Positions 36,510 to 45,251 of a stretch of 64,000 bases of DNA are shown here, piece by piece; the first letter of the stretch is position 1; the number at the start of each line of letters is the position of its first letter. Made by a program: the position numbers and the translations under genes. The notes under the pieces were generated by a model that was not told the origin of the DNA, made no database searches, and saw only the letters and a program-made list of their open reading frames with translations. The DNA comes from Actinoplanes campanulatus. GTDB lineage: Bacteria; Actinomycetota; Actinomycetes; Mycobacteriales; Micromonosporaceae. The DNA is taken from positions 62,001-126,000 of the forward strand of contig NZ_BMPW01000004.1 of assembly GCF_014647795.1 (NCBI RefSeq), read 5' to 3'.

Positions 36510-37789
36510 CCGGGCGCCGAGCGCAGCACCCGCAGCAGACGGCCCGGGGTCAGCAGATGGGTGGGCGGCGCCAGCATGTTCGAGACCCGTAAGAAGGCCG
36601 CGCCCAGCGCCGGATCCCGGGAGGCGGCCGCGCGATAGTGCGCCAGGTAGGCGTTGAGCGGCCGGTCGACGGCACGCCGCGGGCCCTCCGCCTGCGGAAA
36701 CCGCAGATCGGTGCCGGTGGCCAGCGACCACGGTGTGGCCACCAGACGGGCCGCCTCGGCGAAGTAGCGATCGGTATCGGTCATCCGGGCCAGCAGCAGC
36801 GCCTGGAGCGCGGCCACCGTGATCCCCTGGCCGTAGATCGGATTGAAACTGCACAGCGCGTCACCGACCACCACGAGCCCGTCCGGGCGGCGCGGCAGAC
36901 GTTCGAAGTGGTGGCGGACGCTCGCCGGAAAGCGCATCCGGACCGGATCATCGAGCGCGACCGCCGTACCCAGGAAGTCTTTGATCTCGGGCCCGGGAAA
37001 CGATCGAGCGAAAGCGAGAATCCCGGCGTCGTCGACCGGAGGCTCGTCGCCGTGCATGCCCGCGAGCAACAACACGACCCGGTCATCCTCCTGACGGATA
37101 GTGACGCCGGTGCGTGGCATCCCCGGGTACGGCGCCATGATCACCGCGAAGTCGATACGACCCGGTTCATATTGATAGTGACGAGTCGTATAGACGACGT
37201 CGGTGCGCACCGTACTCGTCGGCACCTCCCCGTAGCCGAGCTCCCGCAACCACACCGGCGACCGCGACGACCTCCCACCCGCGTCGACGACGAGATCCGC
37301 TGCGATCTCCTTTTCCGCCCCATTCATTCGTACGCGTACGCCGCGCACGCCGCCCGTATGCGACAGCCCGGTGACCTCGGCGCGGTCGATGATCTCCACG
37401 TTCGGGAGAGCGCGGACCCGCTCTCGGATCAGGTGCTCGAGCAGCGCCCGGGTCACCCCGTAGACCGGCATCGGCGACCGCGCGCGCCGCATCGGATAGC
37501 CGTCGAGATACCAGTGGCAGTCGTCGTGCAGGTCGCCCCGGGGTACGCCGGCCGCCAGCATCTCGTCCAGGAACCCGGGAAAGAGCTGGTCGAGGACGGT
37601 GCTGCCACGAGCCAGGAGGGCATGGGCCTGCCGGCTCTGCGGCACCCCACGCCGGGGCCGCGCGGTCTCCGGAAGACTGTCCCGATCAAAGACGGTCACC
37701 CGCCCGCATCGGCCGCTGAGCCCCCGCGCGGCGAGCAGCCCTCCGATGCTCGCCCCCATGATCACCACCCGCTCCATGTCGATGATCAT
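36485..37789 (-). CDS. FAD-dependent monooxygenase
   Basis: About 434 residues with an N-terminal FAD motif (VVIMGASIGGLLAARGLSGR), a DAGGRSSRSPVWL segment and the GD motif LVVVGDALCSFNPIYGQGI near residue 300, as in the tryptophan-halogenase-like/geranylgeranyl-reductase-like group of FAD oxygenases. The lysine of flavin halogenases is not evident. It may hydroxylate or epoxidise the cluster's product, or an unrelated substrate, since it converges with the adenylation gene and starts back-to-back with the first TPR gene. Two Met starts (37789 and 37777) are possible; neither has a clear ribosome binding site. Confidence 0.85.
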   Translation of the reverse strand: MIIDMERVVIMGASIGGLLAARGLSGRCGRVTVFDRDSLPETARPRRGVPQSRQAHALLARGSTVLDQLFPGFLDEMLAAGVPRGDLHDDCHWYLDGYPMRRARSPMPVYGVTRALLEHLIRERVRALPNVEIIDRAEVTGLSHTGGVRGVRVRMNGAEKEIAADLVVDAGGRSSRSPVWLRELGYGEVPTSTVRTDVVYTTRHYQYEPGRIDFAVIMAPYPGMPRTGVTIRQEDDRVVLLLAGMHGDEPPVDDAGILAFARSFPGPEIKDFLGTAVALDDPVRMRFPASVRHHFERLPRRPDGLVVVGDALCSFNPIYGQGITVAALQALLLARMTDTDRYFAEAARLVATPWSLATGTDLRFPQAEGPRRAVDRPLNAYLAHYRAAASRDPALGAAFLRVSNMLAPPTHLLTPGRLLRVLRSAPGARRVTGG

Positions 37790-37880
37790 GACGATCGCCC
37801 GCTCCGGTGCCCTCGCTTTCCAGCCGAAGTCAGGCGATGGTGTCCGGCGAACGCCACAGTGACGTCCGTCAGTTCCCGTC

Positions 37881-38363
37881 ATGACCGTCATCGAGCAGTG
37901 GGTGGAGGTGAACCGCCTGGCGGTGGCCGGCCGGGAACCGGAGATCGCCCGGGACGTCGGCCGCAGCGTGCGCTGGTTCTGGCTGCGTGGCTCCCGGTTC
38001 GAGGACATCGCGGCACTGGCATGCGTCACTCTGACCCTGGGCCCGGACGCGTCCGCCTTCCACGATCTGGCCCGGGCGCGGATGTCCACCGGGCGGCCCC
38101 GGGAGGCACTGGCCGACTTCGAGCGGGCGCTGCGCCTCTACCGGAGCCAGAGCGAGCGGACGGGCGAGGCGGCCGCCCGATTCAACCTGGCGACGATTCA
38201 TCGGGCGGCCGGGGACTTCGACGGCGCGATCGGTGAGGTGGAGGTCGTCGTCGAACTCGACCGGCAGGTCAGCCACCCGGACCTGCAAGCCGACATCGCC
38301 GTGCTCCAGCAGGCACGCCGTGAGCGGGACGAGGACCGCAACGTGACCGGGGCGGTGTCATGA
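37881..38363 (+). CDS. Short TPR protein, paralog 1 of the CHAT-associated set
   Basis: At 160 residues this is the minimal member. It has the common N-terminal module (VEVNRLAVAGREPEIARDVG, then SRFEDIAALACVTLTLGPDAS), one or two TPR motifs and the C-terminal cap RFNLATIHRAAGDFDGAIGEVEVVVELDRQVSHPDL, which is shared with the paralogs at 38360 and 44142. It looks like those proteins with the central TPR array removed. The ATG has no Shine-Dalgarno sequence. Its stop overlaps the next start (ATGA). It could be a capping or regulatory subunit; the function is unknown. Confidence 0.8.
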   Translation: MTVIEQWVEVNRLAVAGREPEIARDVGRSVRWFWLRGSRFEDIAALACVTLTLGPDASAFHDLARARMSTGRPREALADFERALRLYRSQSERTGEAAARFNLATIHRAAGDFDGAIGEVEVVVELDRQVSHPDLQADIAVLQQARRERDEDRNVTGAVS

Positions 38364-39421
38364 CCTCCGTCGAACAGGCGATGGAGGTGCACCGTCTGGC
38401 CGTGGCGGGCCGGGAGGCGGTGATCGCCCGGGATCTCGGCCGCCGGTTGTCGCGAGTGTTGCTGCCCAGATCCCGGTTCTCCGACGTCGCGGACATCGCC
38501 CGCTCGACCCTGACCCTGGGACCGGATGCCTCCGCCTTCTACCACCTCGGCTGGGCGGAGAGCTCCACCGGGCACCCCCGGGCGGCCCTGATCAGTTACG
38601 AGCGGGCCCTGCACCTGTACCGGGAAGCCGGCGCCCGCGCCGACGAGGCGGCCACGCTCAACAACATCGGCCACGTCCATGACAACCTGGGCGACCGGCA
38701 GCGGGCGGTGGAGTACTTCCGGCGGGCACTGCCCATCAGCCGGCAGGCTGGTGACCAGGTGGGCGAGTCGGCCGCGCTCAACAATCTCGGCCGCGTGCAC
38801 GACAGTGTGGGCGACCGGCGGCAGGCTCTGGCCTACTACGAGCGGGCGCTGACCCTCTGCCGGGAGATGGGGCAGCGGACCGGGGAAGCGGTCGCTCTCA
38901 GCAACATCGGCCACGTCCATGACAACCTGGGCGACCGGCAGCCGGCGCTCGACCACTTCTTGCAGGCCTTGCCCATTTTCCGGGACATCGGGGATCGGGT
39001 CGGGGAGGCGGTCACCCTCAGCAACCTCGGCCGGGTGTATCACAGCATGGACGAGTCACAGCGGGCCATGGAGTACTTCATGCACGCGTTGCGCATCCTG
39101 CGGGAAGCCGGCCATCGAGCCAACGAGGCGGTCACGCTCAGTAATATCGGCAGTGTTCTCCATAGCTGGGGCGATCGTCCAGCGGCGCTGGCCTGTTACC
39201 GGCAGGCCCTCGCCATCCAGCGGGACGTCGGTGACCGGGCGGCCGAGTCGGTCACCCGATTCAACATCGCGTCGATCCACCGTGCGGCGGGGAATCTCGA
39301 CGAGGCCGTCGCCGAACTCGAACACGTCGTCGAACTGGATCGGCAGGTCAACCACCCGGACCTCGAATCCGACACCACGGTACTGGAGCAGGTGCGCCGG
39401 GAGCGCGACACCGGCCGCTGA
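38360..39421 (+). CDS. TPR protein, paralog 2
   Basis: The 353-residue protein has the shared N-terminal module (MEVHRLAVAGREAVIARDLG, SRFSDVADIARSTLTLGPDAS), about six TPRs of 40 residues with the pattern 'LNNIGHVHDNLGDRQRAVEYFRRALPI', and the same C-terminal cap class as paralog 1. The 40-residue kinesin-light-chain-type TPR makes a superhelix that normally binds peptides or partner proteins. It is translationally coupled to paralog 1 by ATGA. The downstream partner genes follow only after a 322-base gap with a reductase remnant, so the operon may once have been continuous. Confidence 0.88.
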   Translation: MTSVEQAMEVHRLAVAGREAVIARDLGRRLSRVLLPRSRFSDVADIARSTLTLGPDASAFYHLGWAESSTGHPRAALISYERALHLYREAGARADEAATLNNIGHVHDNLGDRQRAVEYFRRALPISRQAGDQVGESAALNNLGRVHDSVGDRRQALAYYERALTLCREMGQRTGEAVALSNIGHVHDNLGDRQPALDHFLQALPIFRDIGDRVGEAVTLSNLGRVYHSMDESQRAMEYFMHALRILREAGHRANEAVTLSNIGSVLHSWGDRPAALACYRQALAIQRDVGDRAAESVTRFNIASIHRAAGNLDEAVAELEHVVELDRQVNHPDLESDTTVLEQVRRERDTGR

Positions 39422-39530
39422 TCAGGCCGCCGGGCACGGGCGGACAGGCGGCCTGATCAGCGGTCACGGCGACGAGGACATGGCCGCCTCCCACCACGCC
39501 GGTCTCATCGGCTGACCACTGCGGGACCCG

Positions 39531-39680
39531 GGCCGAGACCTCGTCGAGCGCCTCCACCTCGGCGGCGGTCAGGTCCAGGGTCGCGGCGGCGATCAGCGCC
39601 GGGAGCTGGTCGAGGGTGCGGGCGCTGGCGATCGGGGCGGCGATGCCGGGCCGCCCGCGCAGCCAGGTCGGCGCCACGGT
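39531..39680 (-). pseudogene. Remnant of an aldo/keto reductase C terminus
   Basis: On the minus strand about 50 codons read VAPTWLRGRPGIAAPIASAR, then LDQLPALIAAATLDLTAAEVEALDEVSA, the C-terminal end of an aldo/keto reductase (the 'IASARTxEQLPxLLAA' cofactor-binding region). The rest of the gene, including the catalytic Tyr/Lys/Asp/His and barrel, is absent on both sides. It lies inside the TPR/CHAT operon gap and marks an old insertion or deletion event. Confidence 0.75.
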
Positions 39681-39743
39681 CGCCGGGCCAACTGTGAAAA
39701 CCAAATCAATCCACCGTCATCGTCCTGTCCGTCAGTCCCAGTC

Positions 39744-40700
39744 ATGACCACCGTCGAACGCTGGATCGAGGTCCACCGCCTGGCGGTGGCCGGCCTAGAG
39801 CCGGCGATCGCCCGCCGGCTCGAGCAGGTGCTGGCGCCGAAGTGGCTGCTCACGTCCCGGTTCACGGACGCTGCGAAACTCGCGCGCCTGACGCTGACTC
39901 TGGGGCCGGACGCCAGCGCCTTCTACGATCTGGGATGGGCCCAGTCCGCGACCGGAGATCTCCGGCAGGCGCTGACCAGCTATGAGCAGGCCTGGCGCCT
40001 CTACCAGCGAGCCGGTGATCGGGACAACGAAGCGACGGCCCTCAGCAGCATCGCGTTCGTGCACAACCGTCTCGGTGAACGACGGCAGGCGCTGGATTAC
40101 CACGAACAGGCCCTGTCCATTCAGCGGGACCGTGGTAATCGAAAGGGCGAGGCGGCGACGCTCAACAACATCGGTGGTGTCTACAACGATCTGGGCGATT
40201 CGCGCCGGGCGTTGGAGCACTGGGAGCGTGCCCTGTTGATCCAACGGGAGATCGGTGATCGGCGGGGCGAGGCGGCGGCACTGAACAACATCGGCGGAAT
40301 CCACGACAACCTGGGTGATCCGCGCCGGGCGCAGGAGTACTTCGAGCAGGCCCTGTCCATCCAACGTGAGATCGGTGACCCGGCGGGCGAGGCGGCGATC
40401 CTCAACAATCTCGGCACCCACCGGTTCCGGGACGGCGATCTCATCGCGGCCGGGGAGATGTTCGGGCAGGTCTTGATGATCGCTCGCGACATCGGTCATC
40501 GACTTACCGAGATGACCGCGAACTCCAACCTGGCCGTAGTCCTCGCGAGTGGGGGGAGGCTGAGCGAGGCGGTGGAATTCCAGCGGCGGGCGGTCGCCCT
40601 GGCCGAGCAGGTGAGCCGTCCCGACCTTGATCGGTTGCGAGCGCTCCTCACTCAAATCGAGCAGGCGGCGAGAGCCCGGGCGGAAGAGGCGCCGTCATGA
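39744..40700 (+). CDS. TPR protein, paralog 3
   Basis: A 318-residue protein: the shared N-terminal module (IEVHRLAVAGLEPAIARRLE, SRFTDAAKLARLTLTLGPDAS), about five 40-residue TPRs with 'LNNIGGIHDNLGDPRRAQEYFEQALSIQ', and a second class of C-terminal cap (SNLAVVLASGGRLSEAVEFQRRAVALAEQV). The ATG is preceded by a 17-base box, almost identical to that before paralog 1, and lacks a Shine-Dalgarno sequence. The stop overlaps paralog 4 by ATGA. It is the first gene of the unbroken block that contains the CHAT protein. Confidence 0.88.
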   Translation: MTTVERWIEVHRLAVAGLEPAIARRLEQVLAPKWLLTSRFTDAAKLARLTLTLGPDASAFYDLGWAQSATGDLRQALTSYEQAWRLYQRAGDRDNEATALSSIAFVHNRLGERRQALDYHEQALSIQRDRGNRKGEAATLNNIGGVYNDLGDSRRALEHWERALLIQREIGDRRGEAAALNNIGGIHDNLGDPRRAQEYFEQALSIQREIGDPAGEAAILNNLGTHRFRDGDLIAAGEMFGQVLMIARDIGHRLTEMTANSNLAVVLASGGRLSEAVEFQRRAVALAEQVSRPDLDRLRALLTQIEQAARARAEEAPS

Positions 40701-41887
40701 CCACGATCGAGCAGGTGGTCGAGGTTCACCGCCTGGCGGTGAAGGGGCGGGAGACGGCGATCGCCCGGAACATCGGGGGATGGCTGGCGACGGTGTGGCT
40801 ACGCGGGTCGCGCTTCACCGACGTCATCGATCTCGCGCGCCTGACCCTGACGCTCGGTCCGCATGCGCCCGCCCTCAACCACCTCGGTGGCGCCCAATCG
40901 TCCCTGGGGCGGCTTCAGCAGGCTCTGTCCAGCTATGAGCAGGCGTTGCGCCTCTACCAGGAGACCGATGACCGGGGAGGCGAGGCCGCCGCTCTCAACA
41001 ACATCGGTGGCGTGTTCGAGAGCCTCGGCGACCGGCGGCGGGCGTTGGACTACTACCAGCGGGCGCTGCCCCTCACCCGGGACGTCGGTGGCCGGGAGGG
41101 CGAGGCGGCCGCCCTCAACAACATCGGTCTCGCCTATGACGGCCTCGGCGAATGGCAGCGTGCGCTGGAGTACTACCAGCAGGCTCTGCCGATCAGCCGC
41201 GAGACCGGTGACTCGGTCGGCGAGGCGGTGACTCTCAGCAACATCGGTCTCGCCTATCGCCATCTCGGAGATCCGCAGCGGGCGCTGGACCACTACCAGC
41301 AGGCGCTGTCGATCCAACGGGACATCGGTGACCGGGCCGGCGAGGCGACCACGCTCAACAACATCGGTCTCGCCCATGACGGCCTGGGGGACCGGCCAGG
41401 CGCGCTGGACTACTACCGCCGGGCCCTGTCGCTGCGGCGTGAGGTGGGCGACCGGCAGGGCGAGGCGGTGACCCTCGCCAACATCGGCGTGTTGCTCGGC
41501 GACGTCGGCGAGAACGAGCGGGCGCTCGAGTTCTTGCGGAAGGCACTGTCCATCCGTCGAGAGATAGGCGATCGGGTGGGCGCGGCGACCACGCTCAACA
41601 ACATCGGCGCGATCCTGTTCGGACTGGGCGATCTCGATGGGGCGAGGGAGGGCATGGAAGAGGTCCTCGAGGTCGTCCTCGAAGTCGGTGATCGCAGTTC
41701 CGAGGTGGTCGTCAGATCCAATCTGGCCGCTCTGCTGGTGGAGATGGGGAGGGTGGACGAAGCCCTCGAGTTCCAGCGCGGAGCGGTTGATCTGGCCGAG
41801 CGGATGGGACACCCGGCATCGGGTGCGCTGCGCAGGTACCTCGGCGACATCGAACAGGCAGCGAGAGAGAACGAGGATCGGTCGTGA
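40697..41887 (+). CDS. TPR protein, paralog 4
   Basis: The longest TPR paralog, 396 residues, has the shared N-terminal module (VEVHRLAVKGRETAIARNIG, SRFTDVIDLARLTLTLGPHAP), about eight TPRs of 40 residues and the same cap class as paralog 3 (SNLAALLVEMGRVDEALEFQRGAVDLAERM). The repeats are very regular at DNA level too (120-base period), so unequal recombination can change their number. It overlaps paralog 3 (ATGA) and the CHAT gene (GTGA). Being directly upstream of the CHAT protein, it is the best candidate for its sensor partner. Confidence 0.9.
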   Translation: MTTIEQVVEVHRLAVKGRETAIARNIGGWLATVWLRGSRFTDVIDLARLTLTLGPHAPALNHLGGAQSSLGRLQQALSSYEQALRLYQETDDRGGEAAALNNIGGVFESLGDRRRALDYYQRALPLTRDVGGREGEAAALNNIGLAYDGLGEWQRALEYYQQALPISRETGDSVGEAVTLSNIGLAYRHLGDPQRALDHYQQALSIQRDIGDRAGEATTLNNIGLAHDGLGDRPGALDYYRRALSLRREVGDRQGEAVTLANIGVLLGDVGENERALEFLRKALSIRREIGDRVGAATTLNNIGAILFGLGDLDGAREGMEEVLEVVLEVGDRSSEVVVRSNLAALLVEMGRVDEALEFQRGAVDLAERMGHPASGALRRYLGDIEQAARENEDRS

Positions 41888-44145
41888 GCCGGATGAATGT
41901 GTTTGAGCTGGAAGTCTTCGAGCAGACCTCGGACTACTCCGAGCTTCGGCTGTCCAGTGGCGGGGGGAAGCCGAAGACGCGGGCGCTGGACAAGGCCGCC
42001 ATCGAGGAGCTGATCGGGGTGGTGGAGCATGTCTACACCCCGCATGCGATCGCTCAGAAGCTCTTCGAGTCGTCGCAGTTGCGGGAACTCGGGGCGAAGC
42101 TGGCCGAACTGCTGGACTCCGACGAGCGGTGGCTCGAGGACGTCCTCGGCAGCCCGCCGGGCAGCACGCTGCGGATCACGGCGGCCGAGCGGCTCCGGCA
42201 TCTGCCCTGGGAACTGCTTGCCAGGGACGGCGCCTATCTGACCGTCTCCGGGACGGCGCCGCTGCTGCCGGTGCGGGCCATCGGCACCAACGCGGCTCTC
42301 AAGGAACCCGTCGCTCCCGGTAACCGGCCCCTGCGGGTGCTGTTCATGGCCACCTCCCCGGAGGGGGTCACGCCGGTGCTGAACTACGAGCGGGAGGAGG
42401 GGGAGATCCTGGCCGCGACCTCGCGCGCCGGCAGCGAGCTGGTGGTCGAGGAGAGCGGCACCCTGGACGGCCTGCGGTTCCTCAGCCTCGACCACGGTGA
42501 GGGCTATTTCGACGTCCTGCATCTCAGCGGCCACGCCACCATCGGGACGGACGGGCAACCCGTCTTCGTGGCCGAGGACGAGCTCGGCCGGCGCTCCGAT
42601 GTGACCGCTGACCAGATCGCCCAGGCGATGGCCGGGTACTGGCCTCGCCTCGTCTTCGTCTCCGGCTGCCTGACCGGGAACGCGCCCGACGGCGGAACGC
42701 TGCCGTCGATGAGCGAGAGCCTGGTCCGGGCCGGCGCCCCCGCCGTACTGGGATGGGCCCTGCCGGTCAGTGACCTGGCGGCGACCGAGTTCGCGGCACA
42801 GCTCTACCAGGCGCTCGCCGACGGGCAGCGCCTCGACCGGGCGATCGTCGAGGCCCGTCAGCACCTGTTCGCCCAGAAGAGCTGTGACTGGCACCTGTTG
42901 CGGGTCTACGCCGACCGTTCGCCGCTCGCGCCCCTGGTCACGCCCCTGCGGACGCTCGGGCGCGCGCTGCCGCGGATCCGCTCCGCCGACCAGGACTTCC
43001 TGGATCCGCAGACCCGGCTGTCCCGGGTGGCGTCCCGGGCCGCGTTCGTCGGGCGGCGGCGCGTCATCCAGCGCTGTCTGCGGACCCTCAAACAGCCCCT
43101 GGGTGGGCCGGGCGCCGCGGAGGCGCTGGTTCTGCAGGGGATGGGTGGTCTGGGCAAGAGCAGTCTCTCGTCCCGGCTGCTGGAGCGGATGCCCACCCAC
43201 CAGCGTGTCGTCTGGTACGGCCGGGTCGATCCGACCAAGTTCCGGGAGCTCACCGACAAGATCGATTTTCCGACCATGGAGCAGCAGATCGAGGCCACCA
43301 AGCTGCTCGACAACGAGCAGGCCCCGCTCGCCGTCCGGCTGCGTTTCCTGCTCAATGGGCCGCTCGCACAGACGCCGTGCCTGTTCGTGTTCGACGACTT
43401 CGAGGAGGGTAACCTCGAGGAGCGCAACGGCGGCTACGTCCTCTCCGCCGAGATGGCCGACATCCTCCCGGCGCTGCTGAAGGCGATCCGCGAGACCGGC
43501 AGCCCCAGCCGCGTCATCATCACCAGCCGGTACCGGTTCCCGGAGCCCGCCGGAACCACCGTCGTCGTCGAGGCGCTGGAGACCCTGTCCCAGGTCGAAC
43601 AGGACAAGAAGATCTCCAACCTGGCCAACCTGCGGCCCGGTTCCGCCCTCGACCCCGGCATCCGGGAGCGTGCCATCGAGGCCGCGGCCGGCAACCCGCG
43701 CCTGCTGGACTGGCTGGACAAGATCGTCGCCGACACCAGCCTCGACATCGACGGCTTCATCACCGCCATCCAGGCGGAGGCGGACCGTTTCCGCCGGGAG
43801 AGCATCCTGGCGCAGAAACTGCTCGGCTCCCAGTCCGAGGATCTGCGGCGGATGCTCGCCAAGGTCAACGTCGTGGAGCTGCCGGTGCCGGCCGAGACGG
43901 TCCGCGCCGTCCACGACCATCCGGACGCCGACAAGCACATCCGGCGGGCCGCCGACCTCGGCCTCCTCGAAGAGGGCACCGACCCGGAGAACGGCCAGCC
44001 CCGCTACTTCGTCTCCAACGTCCTGCGCCCGCTGATCCGCCCGCTGCTCACCGACGAGGAGCACGTCGGGGCGTGTGCGGCGGCCGCCCGATCCCTCTAC
44101 AAGATCTGGGTCACCGACCCCGCCGAGTCCGATTCGAGCTCATGA
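41884..44145 (+). CDS. CHAT caspase-like protease fused to a STAND/NB-ARC-type NTPase
   Basis: This 753-residue protein has a CHAT domain (about 100-350) with the catalytic dyad H217 (LHLSGHATIG) and C262 (VFVSGCLTGN), and then an NTPase with a Walker A motif at about 419-427 (GMGGLGKSS), a Walker B at about 499-507 (CLFVFDDFEE) and a sensor-like RVIITSRYRF near 543-552. A helical C-terminal part follows. No TPR array is present in cis; instead, four TPR genes precede it and one follows. The order of protease then switch ATPase suggests a proteolytic effector released by NTP-driven activation, as in caspase-like and STAND immune proteins. The GTG start overlaps paralog 4. Confidence 0.9.
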   Translation: MSRMNVFELEVFEQTSDYSELRLSSGGGKPKTRALDKAAIEELIGVVEHVYTPHAIAQKLFESSQLRELGAKLAELLDSDERWLEDVLGSPPGSTLRITAAERLRHLPWELLARDGAYLTVSGTAPLLPVRAIGTNAALKEPVAPGNRPLRVLFMATSPEGVTPVLNYEREEGEILAATSRAGSELVVEESGTLDGLRFLSLDHGEGYFDVLHLSGHATIGTDGQPVFVAEDELGRRSDVTADQIAQAMAGYWPRLVFVSGCLTGNAPDGGTLPSMSESLVRAGAPAVLGWALPVSDLAATEFAAQLYQALADGQRLDRAIVEARQHLFAQKSCDWHLLRVYADRSPLAPLVTPLRTLGRALPRIRSADQDFLDPQTRLSRVASRAAFVGRRRVIQRCLRTLKQPLGGPGAAEALVLQGMGGLGKSSLSSRLLERMPTHQRVVWYGRVDPTKFRELTDKIDFPTMEQQIEATKLLDNEQAPLAVRLRFLLNGPLAQTPCLFVFDDFEEGNLEERNGGYVLSAEMADILPALLKAIRETGSPSRVIITSRYRFPEPAGTTVVVEALETLSQVEQDKKISNLANLRPGSALDPGIRERAIEAAAGNPRLLDWLDKIVADTSLDIDGFITAIQAEADRFRRESILAQKLLGSQSEDLRRMLAKVNVVELPVPAETVRAVHDHPDADKHIRRAADLGLLEEGTDPENGQPRYFVSNVLRPLIRPLLTDEEHVGACAAAARSLYKIWVTDPAESDSSS

Positions 44146-45212
44146 CCACCATCGACCAGTTGGCAGAGATTCATCGCCTGGCGGTGGCGGGCCGTGAGCA
44201 GCCGATCGCCCGTGTCGCCGGGGACCGCCTCGGGCGGATCTGGCTGGGCTGGTCCCGGTTCGCGGACGTCTTGGCGCTGGCGCGTTCCACCTTGACGCTC
44301 GGGCCGGATCCCTCCGCCCTGTACGACCTCGGCTGGGCACAGCTGGCGACGGGGCAGACGCACCAGGCCGCCGCCTCCTTCGAGGAAGCGTTGCGCCTCT
44401 ACCGGGAGGCCGGCGATCGGGTCAACGAAGCGGCCACCCTCAACAACATCGGGAGTGTGCACGAGAGGTTGGGTGACCGGCGGCGTGCTCTGGAGTATCT
44501 CCAGCGGGTTCTGCCCATCACCCGGGAGGTGGGGGATCGGGACGGCGAGGGATCCGTCCTCAACAACATCGGCGTCCTGTACGACAAGTTGGGTGACCAG
44601 CAGCGGGCGCTGGAGTACTTCCAGCAGGCTCTGTTGATTCGGAGGGAGGTAGGCGCCCGGGCCGGTGAAGCCATCACCTTCAACAACATGGGTTCGGCCC
44701 ACGTGAGACTGGGTGATCTGCCGCGGGCGCTGGAGTACTTCCAGCAGGCTCTGCCCATTCTGCGGGAGGTGGGCGCTCGGGCCGGCGAGGCGGTCGCCCT
44801 CAACAGCCTCGGGGGCGTGTACGACCGGTTGGGTGACCCGCAGCGGGCGCTGGAGTACTTCTTGCAGGCACTGGTGATCCGGAGGGAAGTGGGCGACCGG
44901 GCCGGCGAAGCGATCACACTCGCCAACATCGGTGTCGTGGCGGCGGCCGGCGGCGCTTGGCAGCAGGCTGTGGACTACTTCCAGGAGGCCCTGGTGCTCC
45001 TCCAGGAGGTGGGCGACCGTGCGGGAGAGGCGGTGATCCGGTTCAACCTCGCCATGCGTTACCGGGCATTCGGCGATCTCGACCGGGCGGTCAGCGAGTT
45101 GGAGATCGTCGTCGAACTCGACCGGCAGACCGGCCATCCGGACCTTGCGGCCGACGCGGCCGTGCTCGAGGAGGTCCGCCAGGAGCTGGCACGGGCGCGC
45201 GCCGCATCCTGA
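44142..45212 (+). CDS. TPR protein, paralog 5
   Basis: The 356-residue protein has the shared N-terminal module (AEIHRLAVAGREQPIARVAG, SRFADVLALARSTLTLGPDPS), about seven 40-residue TPRs and the paralog-1/2 type of C-terminal cap (RFNLAMRYRAFGDLDRAVSELEIVVELDRQ). The ATG overlaps the CHAT stop by ATGA, so it belongs to the same translational unit. Having one cap class upstream and the other cap class on both outer sides suggests exchange or assembly of several TPR subunits on one CHAT protein. Confidence 0.9.
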   Translation: MTTIDQLAEIHRLAVAGREQPIARVAGDRLGRIWLGWSRFADVLALARSTLTLGPDPSALYDLGWAQLATGQTHQAAASFEEALRLYREAGDRVNEAATLNNIGSVHERLGDRRRALEYLQRVLPITREVGDRDGEGSVLNNIGVLYDKLGDQQRALEYFQQALLIRREVGARAGEAITFNNMGSAHVRLGDLPRALEYFQQALPILREVGARAGEAVALNSLGGVYDRLGDPQRALEYFLQALVIRREVGDRAGEAITLANIGVVAAAGGAWQQAVDYFQEALVLLQEVGDRAGEAVIRFNLAMRYRAFGDLDRAVSELEIVVELDRQTGHPDLAADAAVLEEVRQELARARAAS

Positions 45213-45251
45213 TGTCGCGGCGCTCCGCCCGTACCGGAAACGGATTTGGGT

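Noticed and set aside
40900-45000. Regular 120-base repeats that might suggest a satellite or CRISPR-like array
   Set aside because: They are in phase with codons and encode 40-residue TPR motifs; there are no unique spacers between identical repeats.
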